Shown: positions 38,940 through 49,339 of the stretch, piece after piece
Numbering within the stretch: position 1 is the stretch's first letter
Layout of the letters: every line of letters starts with the position of its first letter
Source of the DNA: Acorus gramineus
Lineage: Eukaryota; Streptophyta; Magnoliopsida; Acorales; Acoraceae
Assembly: GCA_030737835.1 (NCBI GenBank)
Contig: JAUJYN010000028.1
Span: 1,054,001-1,118,000 of the forward strand
Length of the DNA stretch: 64,000 nt
Reading direction: 5' to 3'
The notes under the pieces: model-generated
Seen by the model: only the letters and a program-made list of their open reading frames with translations
Database searches by the model: none
Told to the model about the DNA's origin: nothing
Made by a program: the position numbers and the translations under genes

Positions 38940-41900
38940 TTATACCGGAGGGAAGTAACGGTGGAGATTGAACGGGAGGTTATAGAATTCCTCGTTCCGA
39001 CTATCTCCTTCAAACGTGCGAAATTTGACCCACCATGGCATTCCTCTGTCTCTGGCCGTGTCCTTGTAGTCCAGGGTGTTGTCAAGGAAAACAGCAATCA
39101 TTAGGGCGACTGTCGGAGGGGATGAGAAGATGGTGTTGATGAAGTCATTGAACTGAAATGCAAAAAAAAAAAAAAAAAAAAAAATGTCACCCAGCCATAA
39201 AAATTGGCTTCTAATGTTCATTTGGGGTTGTAATGAGAACTCACCCATCCTGCATTAGTGTGAGCAGGGCCATGTTGAGCACTTGTGGTGAACTGTTGAA
39301 AATACTGAGGAACTGATAGGCCAAGGAACAACGAGACACCGGAGATGAATTTGTTTCGCATGGAGTTCATGTTGGTGAACTGCAAGAAAGAGAGTCCTAC
39401 AGCACCTGTAGATATGACACAGATATAACATAATCACACACACACAAACACTTGGAACCAAATGCAAGAGAGGGAGACCATTGAAAAACATACCCACAAG
39501 TCCAAAGAGAACACAATACACTGCTGCAAAGATTGTGAAGGGTATGGAAGCAAAAAGTGCTCCAAATTTCCCTGTTTTTGTTGCAACATATACTCAGTTT
39601 CATCTAACATAGTACCTGAACCGTTTGAATAACATAAGAGCATAAGGTAAATTTTTACCTAAGATGGAGAAGAAGATCATAAAACCGGCCGAGATCTGGA
39701 TGACTCTTCGGCTCCCCACTCGTGTGGCACCGAGCAAGCCGACGTTCTCCCTGCATTCACAGACCAGCCAATTCATGCAACAGGTCTCAGAAATCTATTT
39801 GTAAGTTATGCTTCAGTACTTACACCGACACAGTGGAGCCAGTGGATGTCCCAAACAGCCCATCGATCAATAGCCCGATCCCTTGGGTGCCGATTCCCCG
39901 GCTAAGCACGTAAGGAGGGGGTGGCGTCGCGCTCGCCAGCCGAGCTGCCGCCTTGTATCCCGCTGTTGACTATATTGGAGAAAACAAAATTAAGCCAGTC
40001 TAAATATATCTTCGTATTCATATTATAAATCATTCTGGTTATTTAGTTGAATTTGGATCTTTTTAGATTCAAAATAAGTACATATATTTTTTTAATAATT
40101 GATAGTCTAAACATGAACATTAGTTTCAGTGATCAAGTGACATGAAGAGATTGGCAAATTAAATCAAGATTTTATGATTTCTCGTCTCTTTCAAAGATTA
40201 TGCAAAGATATTACGATAATTATTTTAAATATTCAAGATTATGATAAATCGTGTTATGATATAAGCATATGTAGTTCTACAATAAATGTTGAATCCGAAT
40301 TCTGAATATTCAAACATGATATTTCTGATTTTTCTGATATGAATTCAAAATGGATATTTCTCAGATACTTAATAGGCTTAAGCAAAATGCACCTCGATTT
40401 TTTTTTTCATTACTGAAAAATATCGTGTTAATTACCTCGATGAGGGAGACGAGCGCAGCCGCTATCATACCAAACGAATGTCCAGCGTAAAATATCGGCG
40501 CACCCCACTGAAGTGGGTAAGGGATTTTTATCCTGTAAAACGAACATCGCGCCATAGACAGTTTAGTGACAAAAACTGTACCACATTCGAGTGAAATATA
40601 AAAGGATATCATTAGATACAACTCCAAATACACTTACATACATATTTTAATTTAAAAAAAATAATAAACATCGTCTAATGAGATATATACTTTAATGAAA
40701 AATGCATATTGTTGTGAATATGGTGGATAACCACCACTTCTCTAACCCATAACATCCCCCACTCCTCAACTCCATAACCCCCTCATTCAACTCCATAACC
40801 TCCCCCACTCTTCTATTCCATAACACTCCCATTATTGCCCCACTATCTCCCCCTCACCTCTATAGACTTGTAACTCTCCACCTTTGGGATTCCTCTATGC
40901 ACCCTATAAATAGAAGGGTTTCTCTTGTATTCCATTAACCAACAAATATTGAATAAGAAATCTCTCTCTACTTCTCTTCTCTGCAAACAGCATATGTTAA
41001 AAAAAAACCTGAAGCGTTTTAATATGGACAAATGTCATCCATTAAGTACTCTAATGGTAGTAAGGTTACTTGACCGAAAAAAGGACCCTTCTCGTTCAAA
41101 AGAAGATACTGAAAATCTTCTTGGTCCTGAAGTACCATATCTTAGTGTAATTGGTGCCTTATTATATTTGGCCCAATGCACTAGACCTGACATTGCATTT
41201 TCAGTTAATTTATTGGCCAGATTTAGCTTTGCACCAACTCGAAGGCATTGGAATGGTGTGAAGCACATTTTTCGTTATCTTCGTGGAACGTCAGACATGG
41301 GTCTATTCTATGCAAATGATTCCAATAATGGTGCACAACTAAAAGGTTATGCAGATTCAGGATATCTTTCAGATTCTCACAAGGCTCGCTCACAAACAGG
41401 CTATGTATTCACTTGCGGTGGCATAATGATCTCTTGGCGATCTACGAAACAGACTTTGGTTGCCACGTCTTCTAACCACTCTAAGATTCTTGCACTCCAC
41501 GAAGCAAGCTGGGAATGCGTGTGGATAAGGTCTTTGGTTCATCATATTCGTACTACATGCGGACTATCTCTCATTACAGATGTTCCAACAACTATATATG
41601 AAGACAATGCAGCATGCATTGCTCAAATCAATGGGGAATATATCAAGGGTGATAGAACGAAGCATATTTCTCTAAAATTCTTTTACACTCATGAGCTCCA
41701 GCAGAGACATGAAATTGATGTTCAACAAATTCAGTCAAAAAACAATCTTGCAGATTTGTTTACTAAAGCTTTGTCGACATCAACATTCAAGAAGCTGGTG
41801 TATGAAATCGGGATGCGACGAGTTTGCGACCAAAATTCTTGAAATCTTGTACTTATGAGGGGGAGTAATTTTTTATGACATTTTGCGAACTGTACTCTTT

Positions 41901-44554
41901 TTCCTTCGCCTAGGTTTTGTCCCATTGGGTTTTCCTGGCAAGGTTTTAATGAGGCAGTGTCAAACGCATACACTATTATACGATTAAGTTACATTGTACT
42001 CTTTTTCCTTCGCTTTGGTTTTTTCCCATTGGGTTTTCCAAGCAAGGTTTTAATGAAGCAATTTTCTTAGCGTGGTGGTCATCCAAGGGGGAGTGTTGTG
42101 AATATGGTGGATAACCACCACTTCTCTAACCCATAACCTCCCCCACTCCTCAACTCCATAACCCCCTCATTCAACTCCATAACCTCCCCCACTCTTCTAT
42201 TCCATAACACTCCCATTATTGTCCCACTATATCCCCCTCACCTCTATAGACTTGTAACTCCCCATCTTTGGGATTCCTCTATGCACCCTATAAATAGAGG
42301 GGTTTCTCTTGTATTCCATTAACCAACAATATTGAATAAGAAATCTCTCTCTATTTCTCTTCTCTATATATTTATGTGTTTTGTTTATATATTCTTATGT
42401 ATTCATATTCTATTTAATTTACAACACATATAACTTTATTTCAAATTGAACGGACAATTTTTAGCAAGTGATAAAAAATTTAATGAGGAATTGTGTTTGT
42501 ACCATGGGGCGGAGGAGATGAGCTTAGACTTATTGACACGGCAGTGGACCTGGGTGAGCTCAGGGCGGTGGTTGTAAGCGCCACTCATAGTCAATATGAA
42601 GGCGTAGATCCATATTAATATCGTCGAGATCATCAGCGCGAACCGCTCCAGTATCGGCACGTGCCGCGTGTGATATCGGTGATGCTTCATGTACTGCATC
42701 AATCAAGGGATTGGGTTAGGCCCAATCTGCATTAGACAATCAAATTTAATCAAGGGATTGGGTTAGGTCCAATGCGCGTTGAACGATCAAATTTAATTGA
42801 ATCCTGAAAAAGTAAATATTAGAATTTGATTTATTCTAATTTTACTTTTGAAATATGATAGAATATATCAATAATAAATGCATCAATATGATCGGATGGT
42901 CACAATCATGTTGGACGATCAAATTGTCCAACACGCTTGGGACCTAATCCGATTATGAAACCATTTGTAGTAAAAAAAAAAAAAAACAAAAATTTGTGCA
43001 AACATACCTGAGAGAGGACAATGAAGAGAATTAGCATGGGAACACCGATCTCCACGCATTTCCCAACCTGTGGGAATCCTCTGTCTAAGAGGCCGAAGCC
43101 TAACAATGCGACGACTGGAACCATCCCCAATGGGCTGAAGAATCTGAAAAATTGTTATTTTAGGATGATATTAGAGACAGTTTTACATACAATCTTCACG
43201 TGTTTTGATTTATTGGAAAGCTCCTAATGAATCACATATATCCCTTCACGTTAGAAAAAAGAGAGAGAGAGAGAGAGAGAAAATCCACATGTTTTATCTA
43301 ATGAAACATATGTTTCGTTAGCAAAATGGTACCATAAGCAAGGCTGCATATATGACTGTCTATATAAGATCGCTTGTGAGAACACCTTTTATATTGTATT
43401 AGACATGATGGAACAAGAAAGACCAAGATGATTTTGAAGAGCGCAACAAAAAGAGTACCTAGAACAGATGCCCCAGAGCTGGCTGTAGCCCAGGAGGATT
43501 TGTATGAAGGATGATACTATCACTGCACCTTGGATAGCCCTCATAGTTTGTATGAATCTCTGACAACCAACAGAAAAGAAATTTTTTACGCACATCAGTT
43601 TTCCATATCTTTTAAAAAAACCAATAATTATTATGAATCTTGGAATTATTAGCGACTAAATCTTGGAATTATTAGTGACTAACATCATGGTCATCAGTTA
43701 TCCGGGTCAAATTGGAGTCGTGGATGATGGAGATGATGGGAACAATGAACGCGTAGGATCCCCCCATGACTGTAGGGAGACGAGTTCCAAAGAGTGTCTG
43801 CAACATCGTATTGATTCCTCCCACAAAGAGCAATGTTTGGATTACTCGCACTTTTTCATTCTGCACATTTGAAAAAGGATTTGGGTAGCTTTGCTTTTGT
43901 AGGAATTATATTTAATTCAAACTGGTTTCCAAATGTCTCCAGAGATCATAGCTTTCATAGAAAGTAAAAAACTACATTTATTTATTAAAAACAACTTTCT
44001 AAGAATCTGAAAAAAGTACGTATTTTGGAAAACCATTTTCAAAATCTTTTTTAAATGCTACCTAAGTATTGTTTAGCATATTTTGTGAACGAATCAAACT
44101 TTGCAACTGTGGGTAGAACTTAATTTAAAGCCTATTTGAGAAAATATGAAAACAAGTCTCTGTATCTTGAACCGACAATCACTTATATTCAATTTAGTTC
44201 CATCAATGTTGAAACATATTGATCAATCATTAGAGTAAGCAACTTGAAACAGAGGACAAATACAGAGAAGCAACTCACATCATCACCTCCCATCAATGGA
44301 ACAAGAATAGTGGGTATCATCACTGCAGTTCCTAGAGCCAGAATATAGTGTTGAAAACCAAGAGCAATGGCTTCACCTGCCAAATACAAAACCCAAATCA
44401 GGGATTAGTGTCTACTACTTTTCCATTCAAAGATGATCACAAAATTTGGAAAGAAGTACACACCCCATCTCGGGTTCGAGTCGATACAATACTCGAATCC
44501 TTGGAGTTGATCCATTGGCCGGTGCATCATGTCTTCTAGTTTATACTCTGCCAT
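38940..44554 (-). CDS. Nucleobase-ascorbate transporter (NAT/NCS2 family), twelve exons, intact
   Basis: A multi-spanning membrane transporter; plant members are related to uracil/xanthine permeases and likely move nucleobases at the plasma membrane, though substrates must be tested. Minus-strand exons: 44464-44554, 44279-44376, 43684-43860, 43459-43559, 43008-43143, 42503-42693, 40436-40532, 39824-39969, 39659-39750, 39494-39571, 39245-39405, 38940-39152. All borders are GT-AG and phases agree; the total is 1581 nt, 526 residues plus stop, normal for the family. The start MAEYKLED (44554) precedes PMDQLQGFEYCIDSNP. Family motifs: QHYILALGTAVMIP (QH motif, TM1) and ENVGLLGATR, the NAT signature [QEP]-N-x-G-x4-T-[RKG]. 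The C-terminus is NLHRYFPPV. The gene ends 256 bp from the convergent O-fucosyltransferase. Intron 6 holds a copia remnant and intron 5 a foldback repeat, without harm to the exons. Confidence 0.95.
39161..39184 (-). other. Long poly-T at the acceptor of the last NAT intron
   Basis: On the gene strand about 24 T precede GCATTTCAG (acceptor at 39153-39154). It serves as the polypyrimidine tract. Homopolymers this long vary in length between alleles and sequencing runs. Confidence 0.7.
40710..42426 (+). mobile_element. Internally deleted copia element in NAT intron 6
   Basis: It starts TGTTGTGAATATGG and ends TTTACAACA, flanked by CATAT at 40705-40709 and 42427-42431. The right LTR is complete (42094-42426, 333 bp) and is preceded by the polypurine tract CCAAGGGGGAG. 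The left LTR is kept only to about 40982, where it joins directly to the reverse-transcriptase/RNase H end of pol. The 3' LTR end, gag, protease, integrase and most of reverse transcriptase are deleted. It is antisense to NAT. Confidence 0.92.
40996..41842 (+). pseudogene. Copia reverse transcriptase end and RNase H remnant
   Basis: An open frame to TGA at 41840-41842 covers the end of copia reverse transcriptase (VIGALLYLAQCTRPDIAFSV) and RNase H (GYADSGYLSD, QTGYVFTCGG, YEDNAACI, LADLFTKAL). It has no start of its own; the ATG used by the longest frame (40925) lies in the LTR fragment. The absence of internal stops suggests the deletion is relatively recent. Confidence 0.85.
42703..42957. 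repeat. Foldback repeat with a tandemly doubled left arm in NAT intron 5
   Basis: The segment AAGGGATTGGGTTAGG occurs twice (about 42706 and 42754), about 48 bp apart. Its complement appears near 42930-42957 (GGGACCTAATCCGATT), and TTGGACGATCAAATTGTCCAA near 42911 is itself inverted. This resembles a MITE whose left terminal repeat was tandemly duplicated. No clean TSD was found. Confidence 0.5.
43259..43281. repeat. GA microsatellite in NAT intron 4
   Basis: About eleven GA dinucleotides in a row, flanked by A-rich sequence. It is likely to be length-polymorphic. Confidence 0.9.
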
Positions 44555-45364
44555 ATTCATTTTGAACTTGAAGTGGGTGTAACTAATACTAAAAAAATTG
44601 AAGCTTCTAGTTAAGTGGGTCTGTATCAGAAAATGGTCTGAGTGAACAACTTCAAAAATTGGTTTGGAGGACTTATTCCACTGAGAAAAGCTGAAGAATT
44701 ATTAGAACATTGAAAAGATTGAGAGAGAGGGAGAGACAGAGAGAGAGGCACTGAAGGAGGAGTTTTTGTGAGGATTGGATAGGAAAAGAGAAGTGAAGGA
44801 AAAAAGAAGTGTCACTGGCATGGGGTTTGGATATAAAGCCTTTTAGGATGGCAACCTTGCTACCCACCTCTCACATTTTTTTCTTCCTTTTTTTTAACCC
44901 ATTTTTTCCTGTTTGTAATGTTGTGTTTCATTTTATGTTTATCTCACTCTGATTTGATTGGTTTTTTTGTCTGGTCTGTTTTGAGAAGAAATTGGTGGGA
45001 TGAGGCTGAAGGGGTGTCATGGGTTACCAGTGGTGACACTTTTGTTTGCGTCGTTGCAAATAGGGCAAATTGATTATTTTATAACGAAAATGCCCCTTTC
45101 AATTCATGTAAATTGCTTCACCCAGATTTTTAAAATTTTCTTTTACCGTCGGTGGCGGTTGATATCATTCAAACCACCGGGAGAATTTACTAGTTTAGGA
45201 ATAGTTTTGTATTTTGTATGAACGTACATTAATTATGTATGGTTTTTTATTTACGAGTTATCCAATTTTTAACCAAATTTAGGAAAAGCTTTGTATTTTG
45301 TATGAATGTACATCTGCCACTAGGAGAGATTAAGAAAGATTTATGATTGCACAACGGTAATATA
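44555..45364. other. NAT 5' flank
   Basis: On the minus strand a GA/CT-rich stretch at 44716-44750 fits a 5' UTR. A TTTATATCC-like element near 44831 could be the TATA region but is not a strong match. No further gene was seen to 45364. Confidence 0.4.
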
Positions 45365-45888
45365 ATTGGGTGCAATTTTGTCAGTTTGATTCGATTTTTT
45401 CACAAACCCAAATTGAATCAAATTATAATCACATCCAACCAGAAAATCAACCGAACCGAACTATTATTGTATAAACCGAACTAAAACGAATCGAACCAAA
45501 CAGTTAAAGATAACCCAATTTTTTTTTTCTTCCTTTCAATTTAGGTTGGTTAGAGGTTTTTTTTTTGGTTTTTTGTTTATAACTTTACATAAATATCTAA
45601 AACGTTAAGATTGATAGTATAAATTAATGTATTAATGGTATAACAACAATATAATTTTAATATTAAAAGAATTATCTAAATGAATATTTATTATGAATAA
45701 TCATGTGTTTAAATTTAATTCGGTTCGGTTAGTTCGGTCTTTTTGGAAGTAAAACCAAAACCAACTAAAGTAGATCGATTTATTAATTTTTCATTCCATA
45801 CTCAAACCAAACCAAAAAACTATTGATCCAAACCCGAAAAAATCAATTTTGATCAGTTTGGATTCGGTTTAACAAAGTTGCACCCCTA
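45365..45888. mobile_element. hAT-like MITE
   Basis: The left end TTGGGTGCAATTTTGTCAG and the right end read inward, AGGGGTGCAACTTTGTTAAAC, are imperfect inverted repeats. AATATA occurs just outside each end (45359-45364, 45889-45894). The interior is rich in CGGTT/AACCG motifs, also in inverted orientation. Non-coding, 524 bp. Confidence 0.65.
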
Positions 45889-45894
45889 AATATA

Positions 45895-46599
45895 GTTAGA
45901 TTGTGGGAAACTTGGTTATGACCAAGTATACGTTAGAACAAAAGCACTTTGAGTTCCACTAATTTTTGGAAGTGGATACATATTGAATCACGTTCCTCTC
46001 GTTAAGAAGATGAATGTAGTATACTTACATTCCCAAAATCGTTTCCGAGTAAATGAGAAATTGGATCCCAAGTAATCCCAAATACATGGTGAGATTGGTT
46101 GGTGGTTGAGGGGAAAAGATATAGTCCCACATCGAAAGTTTGATGAAAAAAGCTTTGGTGTGATTATATCTGGTTGGGTTGACACCTAAGTTGGGCCTCA
46201 AGGGGCACCTTGCTTTTGTGGAGGAATGTTAGACTTAATGATTTTTACAGTTCAAAACTCAAACCACACATATTTTCATTTTTTATATACATTGTTAATT
46301 TCACTAGATTCTTAATAAAGTATATAAAACTACATTTTGAATTGTAAAGAAATGAGTGTAATAATGCCTTTTGTGGAGGGGGAGACCTCCATTATGGTGG
46401 GCCTAGCCTAAAAACACACACGCACACCCCAACCCACCTGGTTGGATCTGGTTACTGCAGGGAGTTTGACCTTGGTATGGGATATTTATTGTTCTTACTA
46501 TTTTTTATTTTTTATTTGTTAAAGAAAAGATAGATGTTTGCTACCCGATTTTATTTACTGAATTCGAATTATAAGCTCTGAAAGGAAGAAGAAATAGAA
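45895..46599. other. Intergenic with an old LTR fragment
   Basis: AGTCCCACATCGAAAGTTTGAT at 46114-46135 with the following TGTGATTATATCTGG resembles the 5' part of many plant copia LTRs. No ends, TSD or coding sequence were found. Confidence 0.35.
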
Positions 46600-47955
46600 C
46601 ACAAAACACAAAAGAACAAAGAATTAGAGAAAAAGCATTCAAGAAGGCGCTCGACGTCAAACCTCTAGGTTAGAAGAGGCATTTAACCAATGGGAGGTGC
46701 ACGCACTTGATTACCCCCTCGATTTGTAAGCTCTTGTTGCAAAATTGGATGTTCGCCACCTTCACTATTTTAGCCCCCAATCCCGCATTGCACTGTATAT
46801 TGTGATAAGTCCACATCCTTATGCCAATAGTATATCTGAAAATTCTTACGGAAAATGAAAACATTAGTTTTGTTGGTTGAGAGTTGCCGACTTACTTGAT
46901 GTCTTTGCACATCTGTATTGGTGGAGGGGTAGAAATTTTGCTTACCAGGTTCGGGTAAATGGATCTGGCCTCTCCCGTTCTCCTCCGCCTAGTTCCGTCG
47001 TCTTCTGTCGGAGAGCACTCCTTGAACGCTTTAGAAACAGGGAGGTGGGGACCTGTGGAAGACCCTTCGATGCTCAAGTCAGTCAAGGTGGCCGAAAAAG
47101 AGTTCTTTCAAAAATAAATTGTGCATACCTCTTGTGTGAGTTGTTGCCCCCTATTTATAGACGATCTCGGATGTGATTAGGGTTTCTGATCGACCCCTTT
47201 CCATCGAACGAATGAGAATTCACCAGTCATTAGTGAGGGGACAATAGATATACTCATAGATTTGGTCAATTATAAGTTCACATGTTTATCCATATTTGGT
47301 TGGGATTCTGTGGACACAGTCAATGATGACTTGATTTGGTGATATATACCAGCATTGATTGAATTTGAATAATGATAATTGCAGTTAATGCAATATATCT
47401 AGGAGGATCAGGGCCATATGAGAGTGGATAAATACTGACTTGGCTTGCTATAGTCGGTCGGGTATGGACCTTCAGATTGAGTTTGTTCAGGACAGGATAG
47501 GACGGGCCGTTGTTGTGTTGGGCCGGATCCGATGAGACTCTCGATCCGGCCCACTTTAGGTAGCTGGAAAATTTGGCACCCACATATGCCCCCTTTTCTC
47601 TACTCGATTGGGAGCTCTTCCTATCGAGTGGGAAAATTTTTGTACAAGGCACCACGTGTCAGGCTACAACCTATGTCACATCGAAATGATTCGTCTCAAG
47701 CTGGGCATGAATTACTTTTTTATTCGGTGGCCTATTTTTCTTCGAGGGGAGCACTGGATGGAGGCGTCAAGTGTTAGGTCGACTGAATCGACGGGACGTC
47801 ATTTCGAGAAGGGCATCCGACGGTTTACGAGGGACCTAGGTTATTGCCCTGTCATAAATGGTCGCTTTGGTTCGGCGAACCGCGCGGCTGTAGATCCCCC
47901 AATTTTGACCGTCCAAAGAGATGAAAATACGTCAAATAATATTTAGAAATAACCA
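46600..47955 (-). mobile_element. Degenerate LTR-element fragment on the minus strand (tentative)
   Basis: On the minus strand CTATAAATAG (complement of 47151-47160) is a strong TATA box, followed by a leader and, at 47040-47090, GACTTGAGCATCGAAGGGTC and CTTCCACAGGTCCCCACC, a string often seen in plant Tat/Athila-type gypsy LTRs. No LTR pair or TSD could be defined and no protein domain is visible, so the family call is an inference. Confidence 0.35.
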
Positions 47956-48042
47956 TATTTAGACATCTAATAAGACAACTTCCTTGGAAACCAAAACCGG
48001 AAACCCTATTCCAAACACTTAGAAAATTCTAAAACCAGGAAG

Positions 48043-48330
48043 GGGCGGCTACTTGAGAGTAGCCGCCCCTTATTGGGAGGCTAGTTTTAAGTAGCCGCCT
48101 CCCTGACAAACCCCAAACTGCTTCCTTGGATGGGACATAAAGCAGCATTTAATGCTGATGATTGCGGCGGTTTGTTCCATTTAGCCGCCCCATCTTGGCC
48201 GGTTCAACCCTAGTAGCCGACCCAAGCCACCGCTTGTCAGAGATGGGACATTTGGCAGACCATTATTGGGACGGCCACTTGAGAGTAGCCGCCCCTCATT
48301 GGGTGGCTAGTTTCAACTAGCTGCCCCTCC
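48043..48330. repeat. Cluster of GGCGGCTA/TAGCCGCC inverted repeats
   Basis: At 48043-48070 a perfect hairpin has 12-bp arms (GGGGCGGCTACT and AGTAGCCGCCCC) and a TGAG loop. A second imperfect hairpin follows (48076-48104). The pair recurs about 225 bp later in diverged form (48268-48295 and 48301-48327). The host of these repeats continues after the gypsy element at 56117-56174. Function and family unknown. Confidence 0.7.
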
Positions 48331-49270
48331 TGTTATATATGTGTCACTTTTTAGCCTTCTGGTAACCATTGGAGCATTTTGGCAGTTTTTGAGTTTTTTT
48401 CGTTTTTCGATCGGAACCGCTAAAATTTTGGACTGTTAGCTATCGTCCTGAGCTAGAGGACTCCGATTGAAAATCTAACTGCATATTATGTGTCCTGGTG
48501 CCATTCTAAGCCACTATAAAAAATTTCATCGAATTCCGGTAACGTTTCTGAAATTTCGCAGTTCCAGGGCGTATCCGGGTTTTGACCGAGCGAGAAGTCA
48601 TTGGGAGAGTTGACTCGGTCAAAGTGGGCCCATGACTTGGTCAACCCTTTTTGTTTTTTTGTGTGGTTGGGTTGACCCAAGTCAAAGCCCACTTAAACTC
48701 TTTAATCAAGCCTTAAACCCTAATTAATCCTTCTTAACCCTAATCTAAGTGTTGACTATTTAAAGTGAGAGCTAAAAAGTTGCCCCCCACTATTCATCAT
48801 CTTCCCCACTTGTTTTCTCTCTCCCCCTCTCTCCTTTTCTTGGTTTTGAGCCACCTAGAGTTCTTGAAACTCAAAACTCAAAACATAGAAAGGTTAGATC
48901 CGGTCCCGATCTATCCCCCGGTGTTCTCGGATTCGAGTTCCGACAAGTTTGGCCCCCTCTAACCCCCTCTATTCTCCCCTGTTTTCAGCCCCATTTGAGG
49001 TAGGAAGAGGTCTTGGTGGTGGAGATCCTTGGGGAGGCGTTTCGGTGCACGAAGAGCCTCCGGTTCCCTTCCTTTCCTCTCCTTTCCTTGGGTAAGGGTT
49101 CTTTCCTTCTTTTTCATGTTTAGATGCATGTTAGGAGGGTGGGGTTGAGTGTGGAGGGCGGCTGGTGGCTGTCGGTGGTGGTTGGGGGGTGGTCGGAGGC
49201 CATTGGTGGCCGGTGGGTGGTGGTAGAGGTGCTCGGGCAGGGTGGTTGGTTGTCTCGGGCAGTAGGCAAG
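48331..49270 (+). repeat. Truncated 5' LTR of the gypsy element
   Basis: It matches the right LTR from 53079 to about 54030: the U3 block, TATTTAAA (48757-48764), CT-rich leader and TTGG|GTAAGG donor-like site (49091/49092). Similarity stops in the GCAGGCGCAGCAAG repeats, where it passes into gag sequence. Repetitive GCAG motifs on both sides may have guided the deletion. Confidence 0.8.
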
Positions 49271-49339
49271 CGCAGCAAGCGTGCAGTGGCAGCGCGAGGT
49301 CCAGCACCCATCGCAACAGTGTCGGTCCAGGCGAGGCGA

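Noticed and set aside
44348-44539. Plus-strand frame overlapping NAT exon 1
   Set aside because: It is the shadow of the minus-strand NAT exon, whose start, splice site and family motifs are clear.
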